Below, one piece after another: positions 48,292 through 61,537 of a stretch of DNA of 64,000 nt. How positions within the stretch are numbered: position 1 is the first letter of the stretch; each line of letters starts with the position of its first letter. Below the pieces are notes generated by a model. The model was given only the letters and a program-made list of their open reading frames with translations, was not told where the DNA came from and did no database searches. The position numbers were made by a program, and so were the translations under genes. Source of the DNA: Petrolisthes cinctipes (lineage: Eukaryota > Arthropoda > Malacostraca > Decapoda > Porcellanidae); NCBI GenBank assembly GCA_033782935.1, contig JAWQEG010000259.1, forward strand, positions 3,016,001 to 3,080,000, written 5' to 3'.

Positions 48292-50300
48292 ATATGTGCA
48301 TGCATCTTCTGTACCCGTTTATATCTCAAATTCAGGCTCAAAACATCCGAAAATTCGATATTTTGGGGTCCCAGAAGCAATCTGTACATGCCTACTCAGT
48401 GCTAGAATATTTTCAAAATATAGGCCCAAAACATGCTAAAAATCGATATTTTGGGTGCCCAAAGTCGATATCTCAAATTCAGGCCAAAAACACCCAAAAA
48501 TTCGTTATTTTGGGGTCCCAGAAGCGATCTGTACATGCCTACTCCGTGTTAGAGTATTTTCAATATACAGGCCCAAAACATTCTGAAAATCGATCTTTTA
48601 GGTGCCCAAAGGTCGATATGTTATGCATCTTCTGTACCCGTTTATATCTCAAATTCAGGCTCAAAACACCCGAAAATTCGATATTTTGGGGTCCCAGATG
48701 CGATCTGTACTTACTTACTCCGTGTTAGAGTATTTTCAAAATACAGGCCCAAAACAAGCTGAAAATCGATATTTTATGTGACCTAAGTCAACATGTGTAT
48801 GCATCTTCTGCACCCGTTTATATCCCAAATTCAACCTTAAAACACCCAAAAATTCGATATTTTTGGGTCCCAGAAGCGATGTGTACATGCCTACTCAGTG
48901 TTAGAGTATTTTCAAAATATAGGCTCAAAACATGCTAAAAATCGATATTTTAAGTGTCCAAAGTCGATATGTGCATGCATCTTCTGTACACGTTTATATC
49001 TCAAGTTCAGGCTCAAAACACCCTAAAATTCGGTATTTTTGGGTCCTAGAAGCGATCTGTACATCCCTACTCCTAGTTAGAATGTTTTCAAGATACAGAC
49101 CCAAAACATGCTCAAAATCAATATTTTAGGTGCCCAAAGTCAATATGTGCATGCATCTTCTGTACCCGTTTATATCTCAAATTCAGGCTCAAAACACCTA
49201 AAAATCCGGTATTTTTGGGTCCTAGAAGCGATCTGTACATCCCTACTCCTAGTTAGAATGTTTTCAAGATACAGACCCAAAACATGCTACAAATCGATAT
49301 TTTAAGTGCCCAAAAGTCGATATGTGCATGCATCTTTTGTACCCGTTTATATCTCAAATTCAGGCTCAAAACACCCGAAAATTCGATATTTTGGGGTCCC
49401 AGAAGCGATCTGTACATGCCTACTCAGTGCTAGAATATTTTCAAAATATTGGCCCAAAACATGCTAAAAATCGATATTTTAGGTGCCCAAAGTCGATATT
49501 TCAAATTCAGGCCCAAAACACCCGAAAATTCGATATTTTGGGGTCCAAGAAGCGAACTGTACATGCCTACTCCGTGTTAGAGTATTTTCAAAATACAGCC
49601 CCAAAACATACTGAAAATCGATCTCTTAGGTACCCAAAAGTCGATATGTGCATGCATCTTCTGTACCCGTTTATATCTCAAATTCAGGCTCCAAACACCA
49701 GAAAATTCGATATTTTGGGGTCCCAAAAGCGATCTGTGTATGCCTACTCAGATGCAGGCCCAAAACATGCTGAAAATCGATATTTTAGGTGCCCAAAGTC
49801 AACATGTGTATGCATCTTCTGCACTCGTTTATATCTCAAATTCAACTTCAAAACGCCCGAAAATTTGATAATTTTGGGTCCCAGAAGCGATCTGTACATG
49901 TCTAGTCAGTGCCAGAATTTTTTCAAAATAAAGGCTCAAAACATGCTAAAAATCGATATATTAGGTGCCCAAAGTCAAAATGTGCATGCATCTTCTGTAC
50001 CCGTTTATATCTCAAATTCAGGCTCAAAACACCTGAAAATTCGATTTTTTGGGGTCCCAGAAGCGATCTGTACATGCCTACTCAGTGCTAGAATATTTTC
50101 AAAATATAGGCCCAAAACATGCTAAAAATCGATATTTTAGGTGCCCAAAGTCGATATCTCAAATTCAGGTCCAAAACACCCAAAAACTCGATATTTTGGG
50201 GTTCCAGAAGCGATCTGTACATGCCTACTCAGTGCTAGAATGTTTTCAAAATACAGGCCCAAAACATGCTGAAAATCGATATTTTAAGTGTTCAAAATCG
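48292..50300 (+). repeat. 12-monomer HOR, copy 1 (2009 bp)
   Basis: Identity to copy 2 begins at 48292/50301 (48291 is A, 50300 is G). I count 12 units, three type S and one with the shortened tail. Diagnostic variants are AAAACATCCGAAAATTCG, CAGATGCGATCTGTACTTAC, GGTCGATATGTTATGC, AAAACACCTAAAAATCCGG, GATCTCTTAGGTACCC and TCAACTTCAAAACGCCCG. I noticed only two differences from copy 2: 48505 (GTTATTTT versus GATATTTT) and near 49825 (CACTCG versus CACTCT). Confidence 0.94.
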
Positions 50301-52362
50301 ATATGTGCATGCATCTTCTGTACCCGTTTATATCTCAAATTCAGGCTCAAAACATCCGAAAATTCGATATTTTGGGGTCCCAGAAGCAATCTGTACATGC
50401 CTACTCAGTGCTAGAATATTTTCAAAATATAGGCCCAAAACATGCTAAAAATCGATATTTTGGGTGCCCAAAGTCGATATCTCAAATTCAGGCCAAAAAC
50501 ACCCAAAAATTCGATATTTTGGGGTCCCAGAAGCGATCTGTACATGCCTACTCCGTGTTAGAGTATTTTCAATATACAGGCCCAAAACATTCTGAAAATC
50601 GATCTTTTAGGTGCCCAAAGGTCGATATGTTATGCATCTTCTGTACCCGTTTATATCTCAAATTCAGGCTCAAAACACCCGAAAATTCGATATTTTGGGG
50701 TCCCAGATGCGATCTGTACTTACTTACTCCGTGTTAGAGTATTTTCAAAATACAGGCCCAAAACAAGCTGAAAATCGATATTTTATGTGACCTAAGTCAA
50801 CATGTGTATGCATCTTCTGCACCCGTTTATATCCCAAATTCAACCTTAAAACACCCAAAAATTCGATATTTTTGGGTCCCAGAAGCGATGTGTACATGCC
50901 TACTCAGTGTTAGAGTATTTTCAAAATATAGGCTCAAAACATGCTAAAAATCGATATTTTAAGTGTCCAAAGTCGATATGTGCATGCATCTTCTGTACAC
51001 GTTTATATCTCAAGTTCAGGCTCAAAACACCCTAAAATTCGGTATTTTTGGGTCCTAGAAGCGATCTGTACATCCCTACTCCTAGTTAGAATGTTTTCAA
51101 GATACAGACCCAAAACATGCTCAAAATCAATATTTTAGGTGCCCAAAGTCAATATGTGCATGCATCTTCTGTACCCGTTTATATCTCAAATTCAGGCTCA
51201 AAACACCTAAAAATCCGGTATTTTTGGGTCCTAGAAGCGATCTGTACATCCCTACTCCTAGTTAGAATGTTTTCAAGATACAGACCCAAAACATGCTACA
51301 AATCGATATTTTAAGTGCCCAAAAGTCGATATGTGCATGCATCTTTTGTACCCGTTTATATCTCAAATTCAGGCTCAAAACACCCGAAAATTCGATATTT
51401 TGGGGTCCCAGAAGCGATCTGTACATGCCTACTCAGTGCTAGAATATTTTCAAAATATTGGCCCAAAACATGCTAAAAATCGATATTTTAGGTGCCCAAA
51501 GTCGATATTTCAAATTCAGGCCCAAAACACCCGAAAATTCGATATTTTGGGGTCCAAGAAGCGAACTGTACATGCCTACTCCGTGTTAGAGTATTTTCAA
51601 AATACAGCCCCAAAACATACTGAAAATCGATCTCTTAGGTACCCAAAAGTCGATATGTGCATGCATCTTCTGTACCCGTTTATATCTCAAATTCAGGCTC
51701 CAAACACCAGAAAATTCGATATTTTGGGGTCCCAAAAGCGATCTGTGTATGCCTACTCAGATGCAGGCCCAAAACATGCTGAAAATCGATATTTTAGGTG
51801 CCCAAAGTCAACATGTGTATGCATCTTCTGCACTCTTTTATATCTCAAATTCAACTTCAAAACGCCCGAAAATTTGATAATTTTGGGTCCCAGAAGCGAT
51901 CTGTACATGTCTAGTCAGTGCCAGAATTTTTTCAAAATAAAGGCTCAAAACATGCTAAAAATCGATATATTAGGTGCCCAAAGTCAAAATGTGCATGCAT
52001 CTTCTGTACCCGTTTATATCTCAAATTCAGGCTCAAAACACCTGAAAATTCGATTTTTTGGGGTCCCAGAAGCGATCTGTACATGCCTACTCAGTGCTAG
52101 AATATTTTCAAAATATAGGCCCAAAACATGCTAAAAATCGATATTTTAGGTGCCCAAAGTCGATATCTCAAATTCAGGTCCAAAACACCCAAAAACTCGA
52201 TATTTTGGGGTTCCAGAAGCGATCTGTACATGCCTACTCAGTGCTAGAATGTTTTCAAAATACAGGCCCAAAACATGCTGAAAATCGATATTTTAAGTGT
52301 TCAAAATCGATATGTGCATGCATCTTCTGTACCCGTTTATATCTCAAATTCAGGCTCAAAAC
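50301..52362 (+). repeat. 12-monomer HOR, copy 2 (2009 bp plus 53-bp overhang)
   Basis: This is a tandem copy at offset 2009 with two noticed differences in about 2 kb. Identity with the start of copy 1's junction unit persists to about 52362, after which AAAACACCCGAAAATTCGG replaces AAAACATCCGAAAATTCG. The junction unit at 50.26-50.43 kb combines GTGTTCAAAATCGATATG on the left with AAAACATCCG on the right. This is the least diverged large duplication in the window apart from those in the 16-mer block. Confidence 0.93.
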
Positions 52363-55300
52363 ACCCGAAAATTCGGTATTTTTGGGTCCCAGAAGCGATC
52401 TGTACATCCCTACTCCTAGTTAGAATGTTTTCAAGATACAGACCCAAAACATGCTCAAAATCGATATTTTAGGTACCCAAAAGTCGATATGTGCATGCAT
52501 CTTCTGTATCCATTTATATCTCAAATTCAGGCTCAAAACACCCGAAAATTCGATATTTTGGGGTCCCAGAAGCGATCTGTACATGCCTACTCTGTGCTAC
52601 AATATTTTCAAAATATAGGCCCAAAACATGCTAAAAATCGATATTTTAGGTGCCCAAAGTCGATATCTCAAATTCAGGCCAAAAACACCCCAAAATTCGA
52701 TATTTTGGGGTCCCAGAAGCGATCTGTACATGCCTACTCCGTGTTAGAGTATTTTCAAAATACAGGCCCAAAACAAGCTGAAAATCGATATTTTAGGTGA
52801 CCTAAGTCAACATGTGTATGCATCTTCTGCACCCGTTTATATCCCAAATTCAATCTTAAAACACCCGAAAATTTGATATTTTTGGGTCCCAGAAGAGATT
52901 TGTACATGCCTACACAGTGCTAGAATTTTTTCAAAATATAGGCTCAAAACATGCTCAAAATCGATATTTTAGGTGCCTAAAGTCAATATGTGCATGCATC
53001 TTCTGTACCCGTTTATATCTCAAATTCAGGCTCAAAACACCCGAAAATTCGATATTTTGGGGTCCCAGAAGCGATCTGTACATGCCTACTCAGTGCTAGA
53101 ATTTTTTCAAAATATAGGCTCAAAACATGCAAAAAATCGATATTTTAAGTGTCCAAAGTCGATATGTACCCGTTTATATCTCAGATTCAGGCTCAAAACA
53201 CACGAAAATTCGATATTTTGGGTCCCAGAAGTGATCTGTACATGCCTACTTAGTGCTAGAATATTTCCAAAATATAGGCCCAAAACATGCTAAAAATCGA
53301 TATTTTAGGTCCCCAAAGTCGATATCTCAAATTCAGGCCCAAAACACCTGAAAATTCGATATTTTGTGGTCCCAGAAGCGATCTCTACATGCCTACTCCG
53401 TATTAAAATATTTTCAATATGCAGGCCCAAAACATACTGAAAATTGATCTTTTAGGTGCCCAAAGGTCGATATGTGATGCATCTTCTGTACCCGTTTATA
53501 TCTCAAATTCAGGCTCAAAACACCCGAAAATTCGATATTTTGGGGTCCCAGATGCGATCTGTACATGCCTACTCAGTGCTAGAATATTTTCAAAATATAG
53601 GCCCAAAACATGCTAAAAATCGATATTTTAGGTGCCCAAAGTCGATATCTCAAATTCAGGCCCAAAACACCCAAAAATTCGATATTTTGGGGTCCCAGAA
53701 GCGATCTGTACATGCCTACTCCGTGTTAGAATATTTTCAATATACAGGCACAAAACATTCTGAAAATCGATCTTTTAGGTGCCCAAAGGTCGATATGTGA
53801 TGCATCTTCTGTACCCGTTTATATCTCAAATTCAGGCTCAAAACACCCGAAAATTCGATATTTTGGGGTCCCAGATGCGATCTGTACTTACTTACTCCGT
53901 GTTAGAGTATTTTCAAAATACAGGCCCAAAACAAGCTGAAAATCGATATTTTATGTGACCTAAGTCAACATGTGTATGCATCGTCTGCACCCGTTTATAT
54001 CCCAAATTCAACCTTAAAACACCCAAAAATTCGATATTTTTGGGTCCCAGAAGCGATGTGTACATGCCTACTCAGTGTTAGAGTATTCTCAAAATATAGG
54101 CTCAAAACATGCTAAAAATCGATATTTTAAGTGTCCAAAGTCGATATGTGCATGCATCTTCTGTACCCGTTTATATATCAAATTCTGGCTCAAAACACCC
54201 GAAAATTCGATATTTTTTGGTCCAAGAAGCGATCTGTACATGCCTACTTCTAGTCAGAGGATTTTCAAAATACAGGCCCAAAACATGCTGAAAATCGATA
54301 TTTTAGGTGCCCAAAGTCAATATCTGCATGCATCTTCTGTACACGTTTATATCTCAAGTTCAGGCTCAAAACACCCGAAAATTCGGTATTTTTGGGTCCT
54401 AGAAGCGATCTGTACATCCCTACTCCTAGTTAGAATGTTTTCAAGATACAGACACAAAACATGCTCAAAATCAATATTTTAGGTGCCCAAAGGTCGATAT
54501 GTGCATGCATCTTCTGTACCCGTTTATATCTCAAATTCAGGCTCAAAACACCCGAAAATTCGATATTTTTTTGTCCCAGAAGCGATCTGTACATGCCTAC
54601 TCCTTGTTAGAGTATTTTCCAAATACAGGCCTAAAACATGCAGAAAATCGATATTTTAGGTGCCTAAAGTCAATATGTGCATGCATCTTCTGTACCCGTT
54701 TATATCTCAAATTCAGGCTAAAAACACCCGAAAATTCGATATTTTGGGGTCCCAGAAGCAATCTGTACATGCCTACTCAGTGCTAAAAATTTTTCAAAAT
54801 ATAGGCTCAAAACATGCAAAAAATCGATATTTTAAGTGTACAACGTCGATATGTACCCTTTTATATCTCAGATTCAGGCTCAAAACACACGAAAATTCGA
54901 TATTTTGGGTCCCAGAAGTGATCTGTACATGCCTACTTAGTGCTAGAATATTTCCAAAATATAGGCCCAAAACATGCTAAAAATCGATATTTTAGGTCCC
55001 CAAAGTCGATATCTCAAATTCAGGCCTAAAACACCCTAAAATTCGATATTTTGGGGTCCCAGAAGCGAACTGTACATGCCTACTCCGTGTTAGAGTATTT
55101 TCAAAATACAGACCCAAAACATACTGAAAATCGATCTTTTAGGTGCCCAAAAGTCGATATGTGCATGCATCTTCTGTACCCGTTTATATCTCAAATTTAA
55201 CCTCAAAACACCCGAAAATTCGATATTTTGGGGTCCCAGAAGCGATCTGTACATGCCTACTCAGTGCTAGAATTTTTTCAAAATATAGTCTAAAAACATG

Positions 55301-56984
55301 CAACAAATCGATATTTTATGTGTCCAAAGTCGATATGTGCATGCCTCATCTGTACCCGTTTATATCTCAGATTCAGGCTCAAAAACACACGAAAATTCGA
55401 TATTTTGGGTCTCAGAAGTGATCTGTACATGCCTACTTAGTGCTAGAATATTTTCAAAATATAGGCCCAAAACATGCTAAAATTCGATATTTTAGGTCCT
55501 CAAAGTCGATATCTCAAATTCAGGCCCAAAACACCTGAAAATTCGATATTTTGTAGTCCCAGAAGCGATCTGTACATGTCTACTCCGTATTAAAGTATTT
55601 TCAATATACAGGCCCAAAACATACTGAAAATCGATCTTTTAGGTGCCCAAAAGTCGATACGTGCATGCATCTTCTGTACCCGTTTATATCTCAAATTCAG
55701 GCTCCAAACACCTGAAAATTCGATATTTTGGGGTCCCAGAAGCGATCTGTACATGCCTACTCAGTGCTAGAATATTTTCAAAATATAGGCCCAAAACATG
55801 CTAAAAATCAATATTTTAGGTGCCCAAAGTCGATATCTCAAATTCAGGCCAAAAACACCCAAAAATTCGATATTTTGGGGTCCCAGATGCGATCTGTACA
55901 TGCCTACTCCGTGTTAGAGTATTTTCAATATACAGGCCCAAAACATTCTGAAAATCGATCTTTTAGGTGCCCAAAGGTCGATATGTGATGCATCTTCTGT
56001 ACCCGTTTATATCTCAAATTCAGGCTCCAAACACCCGAAAATTCGATATTTTGGGGTCCCAGATGCGATCTGTACTTACTTACTCCGTGTTAGAGTATTT
56101 TTAAAATACAGGCCCAAAACAAGCTGAAAATCGATATTTTATGTGACCTAATTCAACATGTGTATGCATCTTCTGCACCCGTTTATATCCCAAATTCAAC
56201 CTTAAAACACCCGAAAATTCGATATTTTGGGGTCCCAGAAGCGATCTGTACATGCCTACTCAGTGCTAGAATATTTTCAAAATATAGGCTCAAAACATGC
56301 TAAAAATCGATATTTTAAGTGTCCAAAGTCGATATGTGCATGCATCTTCTGTACCCGTTTATATCTCAAATTCTGGCTCAAAACACCTGAAAATTCGATA
56401 TTTTTGGGTCCGAGAAGCGATCTGTACATGCCTACTTCTAGTTAGAGTATTTTCAAAATACAGTCCCAAAACATGCTGAAAATCGATATTTTAGGTGCCC
56501 AAAGTCAATATCTGCATGCATCTTCTGTACACGTTTATATCTCAAGTTCAGGCTCAAAACACCCGAAAATACGGTATTTTTGGGTCCTAAAAGCGATCTG
56601 TACTTCCCTACTCCTAGTTAGAATGTTTTCAAGATACAGACCCAAAACATGCTCAAAATCAATATTTTAGGTGCCCAAAAGTCGATATGTGCATGCATCT
56701 TCTGTACCCGTTTATATCTCAAATTCAGGCTCAAAACACCCGAAAATTCGATATTTTTGGGTCCCAGAAGCGATCTGTAAATGCCTACTCCTAGTTAGAG
56801 TATTTTCATGATACAGGCCTAAAACATGCTGAAAATCGATATTTTAGGTGCCTAAAGTCAATATGTGCATGCATCTTCTGTAACCGTTTATATCTCAAAT
56901 TTAGGCTCAAAACACCCGAAAATTCGATATTTTGGGGTCCCAGAAGCGATCTGTACATGCCTACTTAGTGCTAGAATATTTTCA
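52363..56984 (+). repeat. Mosaic satellite segment derived partly from 12-mer units
   Basis: 12-mer variants recur here (CAGATGCGATCTGTACTTAC near 53873 and 56061; GGTCGATATGTGATGC near 53465, 53789 and 55977). About 53.6-54.5 kb repeats at 55.8-56.7 kb at offset 2188. 53.0-53.3 kb matches 54.7-54.98 kb at offset 1687. Units with a 15-bp deletion in half A (GATATGTACCC) occur near 53161 and 54849. No gene is present. Confidence 0.85.
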
Positions 56985-58543
56985 AAATATAGGCCTTAAA
57001 CATGCTAAAAATCGATATTTTAGGTCCCCAAAGTCGATATCTCAAATTCAGGCCTAAAACACCCTAAAATTCGATATTTTGGGGTCCCAGAAGCGATCTG
57101 TACATGCCTACTCCGTGTTAGAGTATTTTCAAAATACAGGCCCAAAACATACTGAAAATCGATCTTTTAGGTGCCCAAAAGTCGATATGTGCATGCATCT
57201 TCTGTACCCGTTTATATCTCAAATTTAACCTCAAAACACCCGAAAATTCGATATTTTGGGGTCCCAGAAGCGATCTGTACATGCCTACTTAGATGCAGGC
57301 CCTTAACATGCTAAAAATCGATATTTTAAGTACCCAAATTGAACATGGGTATGCATCTTCTGCACTCGTTTATATCTCAAATTCAACCTCAAAACACCCG
57401 AAAATTCGATAATTTTGGGTCCCAGAAGCGATATGTACATGTCTAGTCAGTGCTAGAATGTTTTCAAAATATAGGCTCAAAACATGCTAAAAATCGATAT
57501 TTTAAGTGTCCAAAGTCGATATGTGCATGCATCTTCTGTACCCGTTTATATCTCAAATTCAGGCTCAAAACACCCGAAAATTCGGTATTTTTGGGTCCTA
57601 GAAGCGATCTGTACATCCCTACTCCTAGTTAGAATGTTTTCAAGATACAGACCCAAAACATGCTCAAAATCGATATTTTAGGTGCCCAAAAGTCGATATG
57701 TGCATGCATCTTCTGTACCCGTTTATATCTCAAATTCAGGCTCAAAACACCCGTAAATTCGATATTTTGGGGTCCCAGAAGCGATCTGTATATGCCTACT
57801 CAGTGCTAGAATATTTTCAAAATATAGGCCCAAAACATGCTAAAAATTGATATTTAAGGTGCCCAAAGTCGATATATCAAATTCAGACCAAAAACACCCA
57901 AAAACTCGATATTTTGGGGTCCCAGAAGCGAACTGTACATGCCTACTCCGTGTTAGAGTATTTTCAAACTACAGGCCCAAAACAAACTGAAAATCGATCT
58001 TTTATGTGCCCAAAAGTCGATATGTGCATGCATCTTCTGTACCCGTTTATATCTCAAATTCAGGCTCCAAACACCCGAAAATTCGATATTTTGGGGTCCC
58101 AGAAGCGATCTGTACATGCCTACTCAGATGCAGGCCCAAAACATGCTGATAATCGATATTTTAGGTGCCCAAAGTCAACATGTGTATGCATCTTCTGCAC
58201 TCGTTTATATCTCAAATTCAACCTCAAAACAGCCGAAAATTTGATAATTTTGGGTCCCAGAAGCGATCTGTACATGTCTAGTCAGTGCTAGAATTTTTTC
58301 AAAATAATGGCTCAAAACATGCTAAAAATCGATATTTTAAGTGTCCAAAGTCGATATGTGCATGCATCTTCTGTACCCGTTTATATCTCAAATTCAGGCT
58401 CAAAACACCCGAAAATTCGATATTTTGGGGTCCCAGAAGCGATCTATACATGCCTACTCCTAGTTAGAGTATTTTCAAAATACAGGCCCAAAACATGCTG
58501 AAAATCGATATTTTAGGTGCCCAAAGTCAATATGTGCATGCAT
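56985..58543 (+). repeat. 1.56-kb segment, copy 1 (partner 62442-64000)
   Basis: It matches the right edge of the window at offset 5457. Shared private variants are GCAGGCCCTTAACATGC, AAATTGAACATGGGTATGC, AAAACACCCGTAAATTCG, TTGATATTTAAGGTGCCC, CATGCTGATAATCG and AAAATAATGGCTC. Because the window ends inside the partner, the true duplicated length may be larger. If the period is real it would be a HOR of about 5.46 kb (some 32-33 units). Confidence 0.88.
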
Positions 58544-59539
58544 CTTCTGTACCCGTTTATATCTCAAATTCAGGCTCAAAACACCTAAAAATCCGGTATT
58601 TTTGGGTCCTAGAAGCGATCTGTACATCCCTACTCCTAGTTAGAATGTTTTCAAGATACAGACCCAAAACATGCTCCAAATCGATATTTTAAGTGCCCAA
58701 AAGTCGATATGTGCATGCATCTTTTGTACCCGTTTATATCTCAAATTCAGGCTCAAAACACCCGAAAATTCGATATTTTGGGGTCCCAGAAGCGATCTGT
58801 ACATGCCTACTCAGTGCTAGAATATTTTCAAAATATTGGCCCAAAACATGCTAAAAATCGATATTTTAGGTGCCCAAAGTCGATATTTCAAATTCAGGCC
58901 CAAAACACCCGAAAATTCGATATTTTGGGGTCCAAGAAGCGAACTGTACATGCCTACTCCGTGTTAGAGTATTTTCAAAATACAGCCCCAAAACATACTG
59001 AAAATCGATCTCTTAGGTACCCAAAAGTCGATATGTGCATGCATCTTCTGTACCCGTTTATATCTCAAATTCAGGCTCCAAACACCCGAAAATTCGATAT
59101 TTTGGGGTCCCAAAAGCGATCTGTGTATGCCTACTCAGATGCAGGCCCAAAACATGCTGAAAATCGATATTTTAGGTGCCCAAAGTCAACATGTGTATGC
59201 ATCTTCTGCACTCGTTTATATCTCAAATTCAACTTCAAAACGCCCGAAAATTTGATAATTTTGGGTCCCTGAAGCGATCTGTACATGTCTAGTCAGTGCT
59301 AGAATTTTTTCAAAATAAAGGCTCAAAACATGCTAAAAATCGATATTTTAAGTGTCCAAAGTCGATATGTGCATGCATCTTCTGTTCCCGTTTATATCTC
59401 AAATTCAGGCTCAAAACACCCGAAAATTCGATATTTTTGGGTCCCAGAAGCGATCTGAACATGCCTACTCCTAGTTAGAGTATTTTCAAAATACAGGCAC
59501 AAAACATGCTGAAAATCGATATATTAGGTGCCCAAAGTC
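58544..59539 (+). repeat. Segment paralogous to the 12-mer (about 51.2-52.0 kb)
   Basis: It follows 12-mer copy 2 at offset 7378 to about 59.3 kb (AAAACACCTAAAAATCCGG, GATCTCTTAGGTACCC, CAACTTCAAAACGCCCG). After about 59.5 kb the offset becomes 7554, so exactly one extra 176-bp unit lies at about 59.3-59.5 kb. That extra unit has TTTAAGTGTCC and the CTCCTAGTTAGAG tail. Confidence 0.86.
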
Positions 59540-60539
59540 AATATGTGCATGCATCTTCTGTACCCGTTTATATCTCAAATTCAGGCTCAAAACACCTGAA
59601 AATTCGATTTTTTGGGGTCCCAGAAGCGATCTGTACATGCCTACTCAGTGCTAGAATATTTTCAAAATATAGGCCCAAAACATGCTAAAAATCGATATTT
59701 TAGGTGCCCAAAGTCGATATCTCAAATTCAGGTCCAAAACACCCAAAAACTCGATATTTTGGGGTTCCAGAAGCGATCTGTACATGCCTACTCAGTGCTA
59801 GAATGTTTTCAAAATACAGGCCCAAAACATGCTGAAAATCGATATTTTAAGTGTTCAAAATCGATATGTGCATGCATCTTCTGTACCCGTTTATATCTCA
59901 AATTCAGGCTCAAAACACCCGAAAATTCGGTATTTTTGGGTCCCAGAAGCGATCTGTACATCCCTACTCCTAGTTAGAATGTTTTCAAGATACAGACCCA
60001 AAACATGCACAAAATCGATATTTTAGGTACCCAAAAGTCGATATGTGCATGCATCTTCTGTATCCGTTTATATCTCAAATTCAGGCTCAAAACACCCGAA
60101 AATTCGATATTTTGGGGTCCCAGAAGCGATCTGTACATGCCTACTCTGTGCTACAATATTTTCAAAATATAGGCCCAAAACATGCTAAAAATCGATATTT
60201 TAGGTGCCCAAAGTCGATATCTCAAATTCAGGCCAAAAACACCCCAAAATTCGATATTTTGGGGTCCCAGAAGCGATCTGTACATGCCTACTCCGTGTTA
60301 GAGTATTTTCAAAATACAGGCCCAAAACAAGCTGAAAATCGATATTTTAGGTGACCTAAGTCAACATGTGTATGCATCTTCTGCACCCGTTTATATCCCA
60401 AATTCAATCTTAAAACACCCGAAAATTTGATATTTTTGGGTCCCAGAAGAGATTTGTACATGCCTACTCAGTGCTAGAATTTTTTCATAATATAGGCTCA
60501 AAACATGCTCAAAATCGATATTTTAGGTGCCCAAAAGTC
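59540..60539 (+). repeat. 6-monomer repeat, copy 1 (about 1000 bp)
   Basis: It aligns with the next kilobase at offset 1000 and also with 52.0-52.9 kb at offset 7554. Two type S units are present (6 x 176 - 2 x 29 = 998, close to 1000). Diagnostic variants are GTGTTCAAAATCGATATG, CTGTATCCGTTTATATC and GTGACCTAAGTCAACATG. Confidence 0.86.
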
Positions 60540-61537
60540 GATATGTGCATGCATCTTCTGTACCCGTTTATATCTCAAATTCAGGCTCAAAACACCTGAA
60601 AATTCGATATTTTGGGGTCCCAGAAGCGATCTGTACATGCCTACTCAGTGCTAGAATATATCCAAAATATAGGCCCAAAACATGCTAAAAATCGATATTT
60701 TAGGTGCCCAAAGTCGATATCTCAAATTCAGGTCCAAAACACCCAAAAACTCGATATTTTGGGGTCCCAGAAGCGATCTGTGCATGCCTACTCCGTGCTA
60801 GAATGTTTTCAAAATACAGTCCCAAAACATGCTGAAAATCGATATTTTAAGTGTTCAAAATCGATATGTATATGTATCTTCTGTACCCGTTTATATCTCA
60901 AATTCAGGCTCAAAACACCCGAAAATTCGGTATTTTTGGGTCCCAGAAGTGATCTGTACATCCCTACTCCTAGTTAGAATGTTTTCAAGATACAGACCCA
61001 AAACATGCTCAAAATCGATATTTTAGGTACCCAAAAGTCGATATGTGCATGCATCTTCTGTATCCGTTTATATCTCAAATTCAGGCTCAAAACACCCGAA
61101 AATTCGATATTTTGGGGTCCCAGAAGCGATCTGTACATGCCTACTCAGTGCTAGAATATTTTCAAAATATAGGCCCAAAACATGCTAAAAATCGATATTT
61201 TAGGTGCCCAAAGTTGATATCTCATATTCAGGCCAAAAACACCCAAAAATTCGATATTTTGAGGTCCCAGAAGCGATCTGTACATGCTTACTCCGTGTTA
61301 GAGTATTTTCAAAATACAGGCCCAAAACAAGCTGAAAATCGGTATTTTAGGTGACCTAAGTCAACATGTGTATGCATCTTCTGCACCCGTTTATATCCCA
61401 AATTCAACCTTAAAACACCCGAAAATCCGAGATTTTTTGGTCCTAGAAGCGATTTGTACATGCCTACTCAGTGCTAGAATTTTTTCAAAATAAAGGCTCA
61501 AAACATGCTAAAAATCGATATTTTAAGTGTCCAAAGT
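60540..61537 (+). repeat. 6-monomer repeat, copy 2 (about 1000 bp)
   Basis: Second copy, visibly more diverged than copies in the 16-, 11- or 12-mer blocks. Noted changes include GAATATATCC near 60655, GATCTGTGCATGCC near 60776, GTATATGTATC near 60868, GTTGATATCTCATATTC near 61212 and ATCGGTATTTTAGG near 61338. This suggests an older duplication. Confidence 0.84.

Noticed and set aside
49322..50125. 267-codon open frame (and similar frames of 100-267 codons throughout) as a protein-coding gene
   Set aside because: It lies wholly within tandem satellite units, repeats the same peptide blocks, and recurs in three frames. Its length follows from unit lengths divisible by three. No promoter context or independent coding signature is visible.
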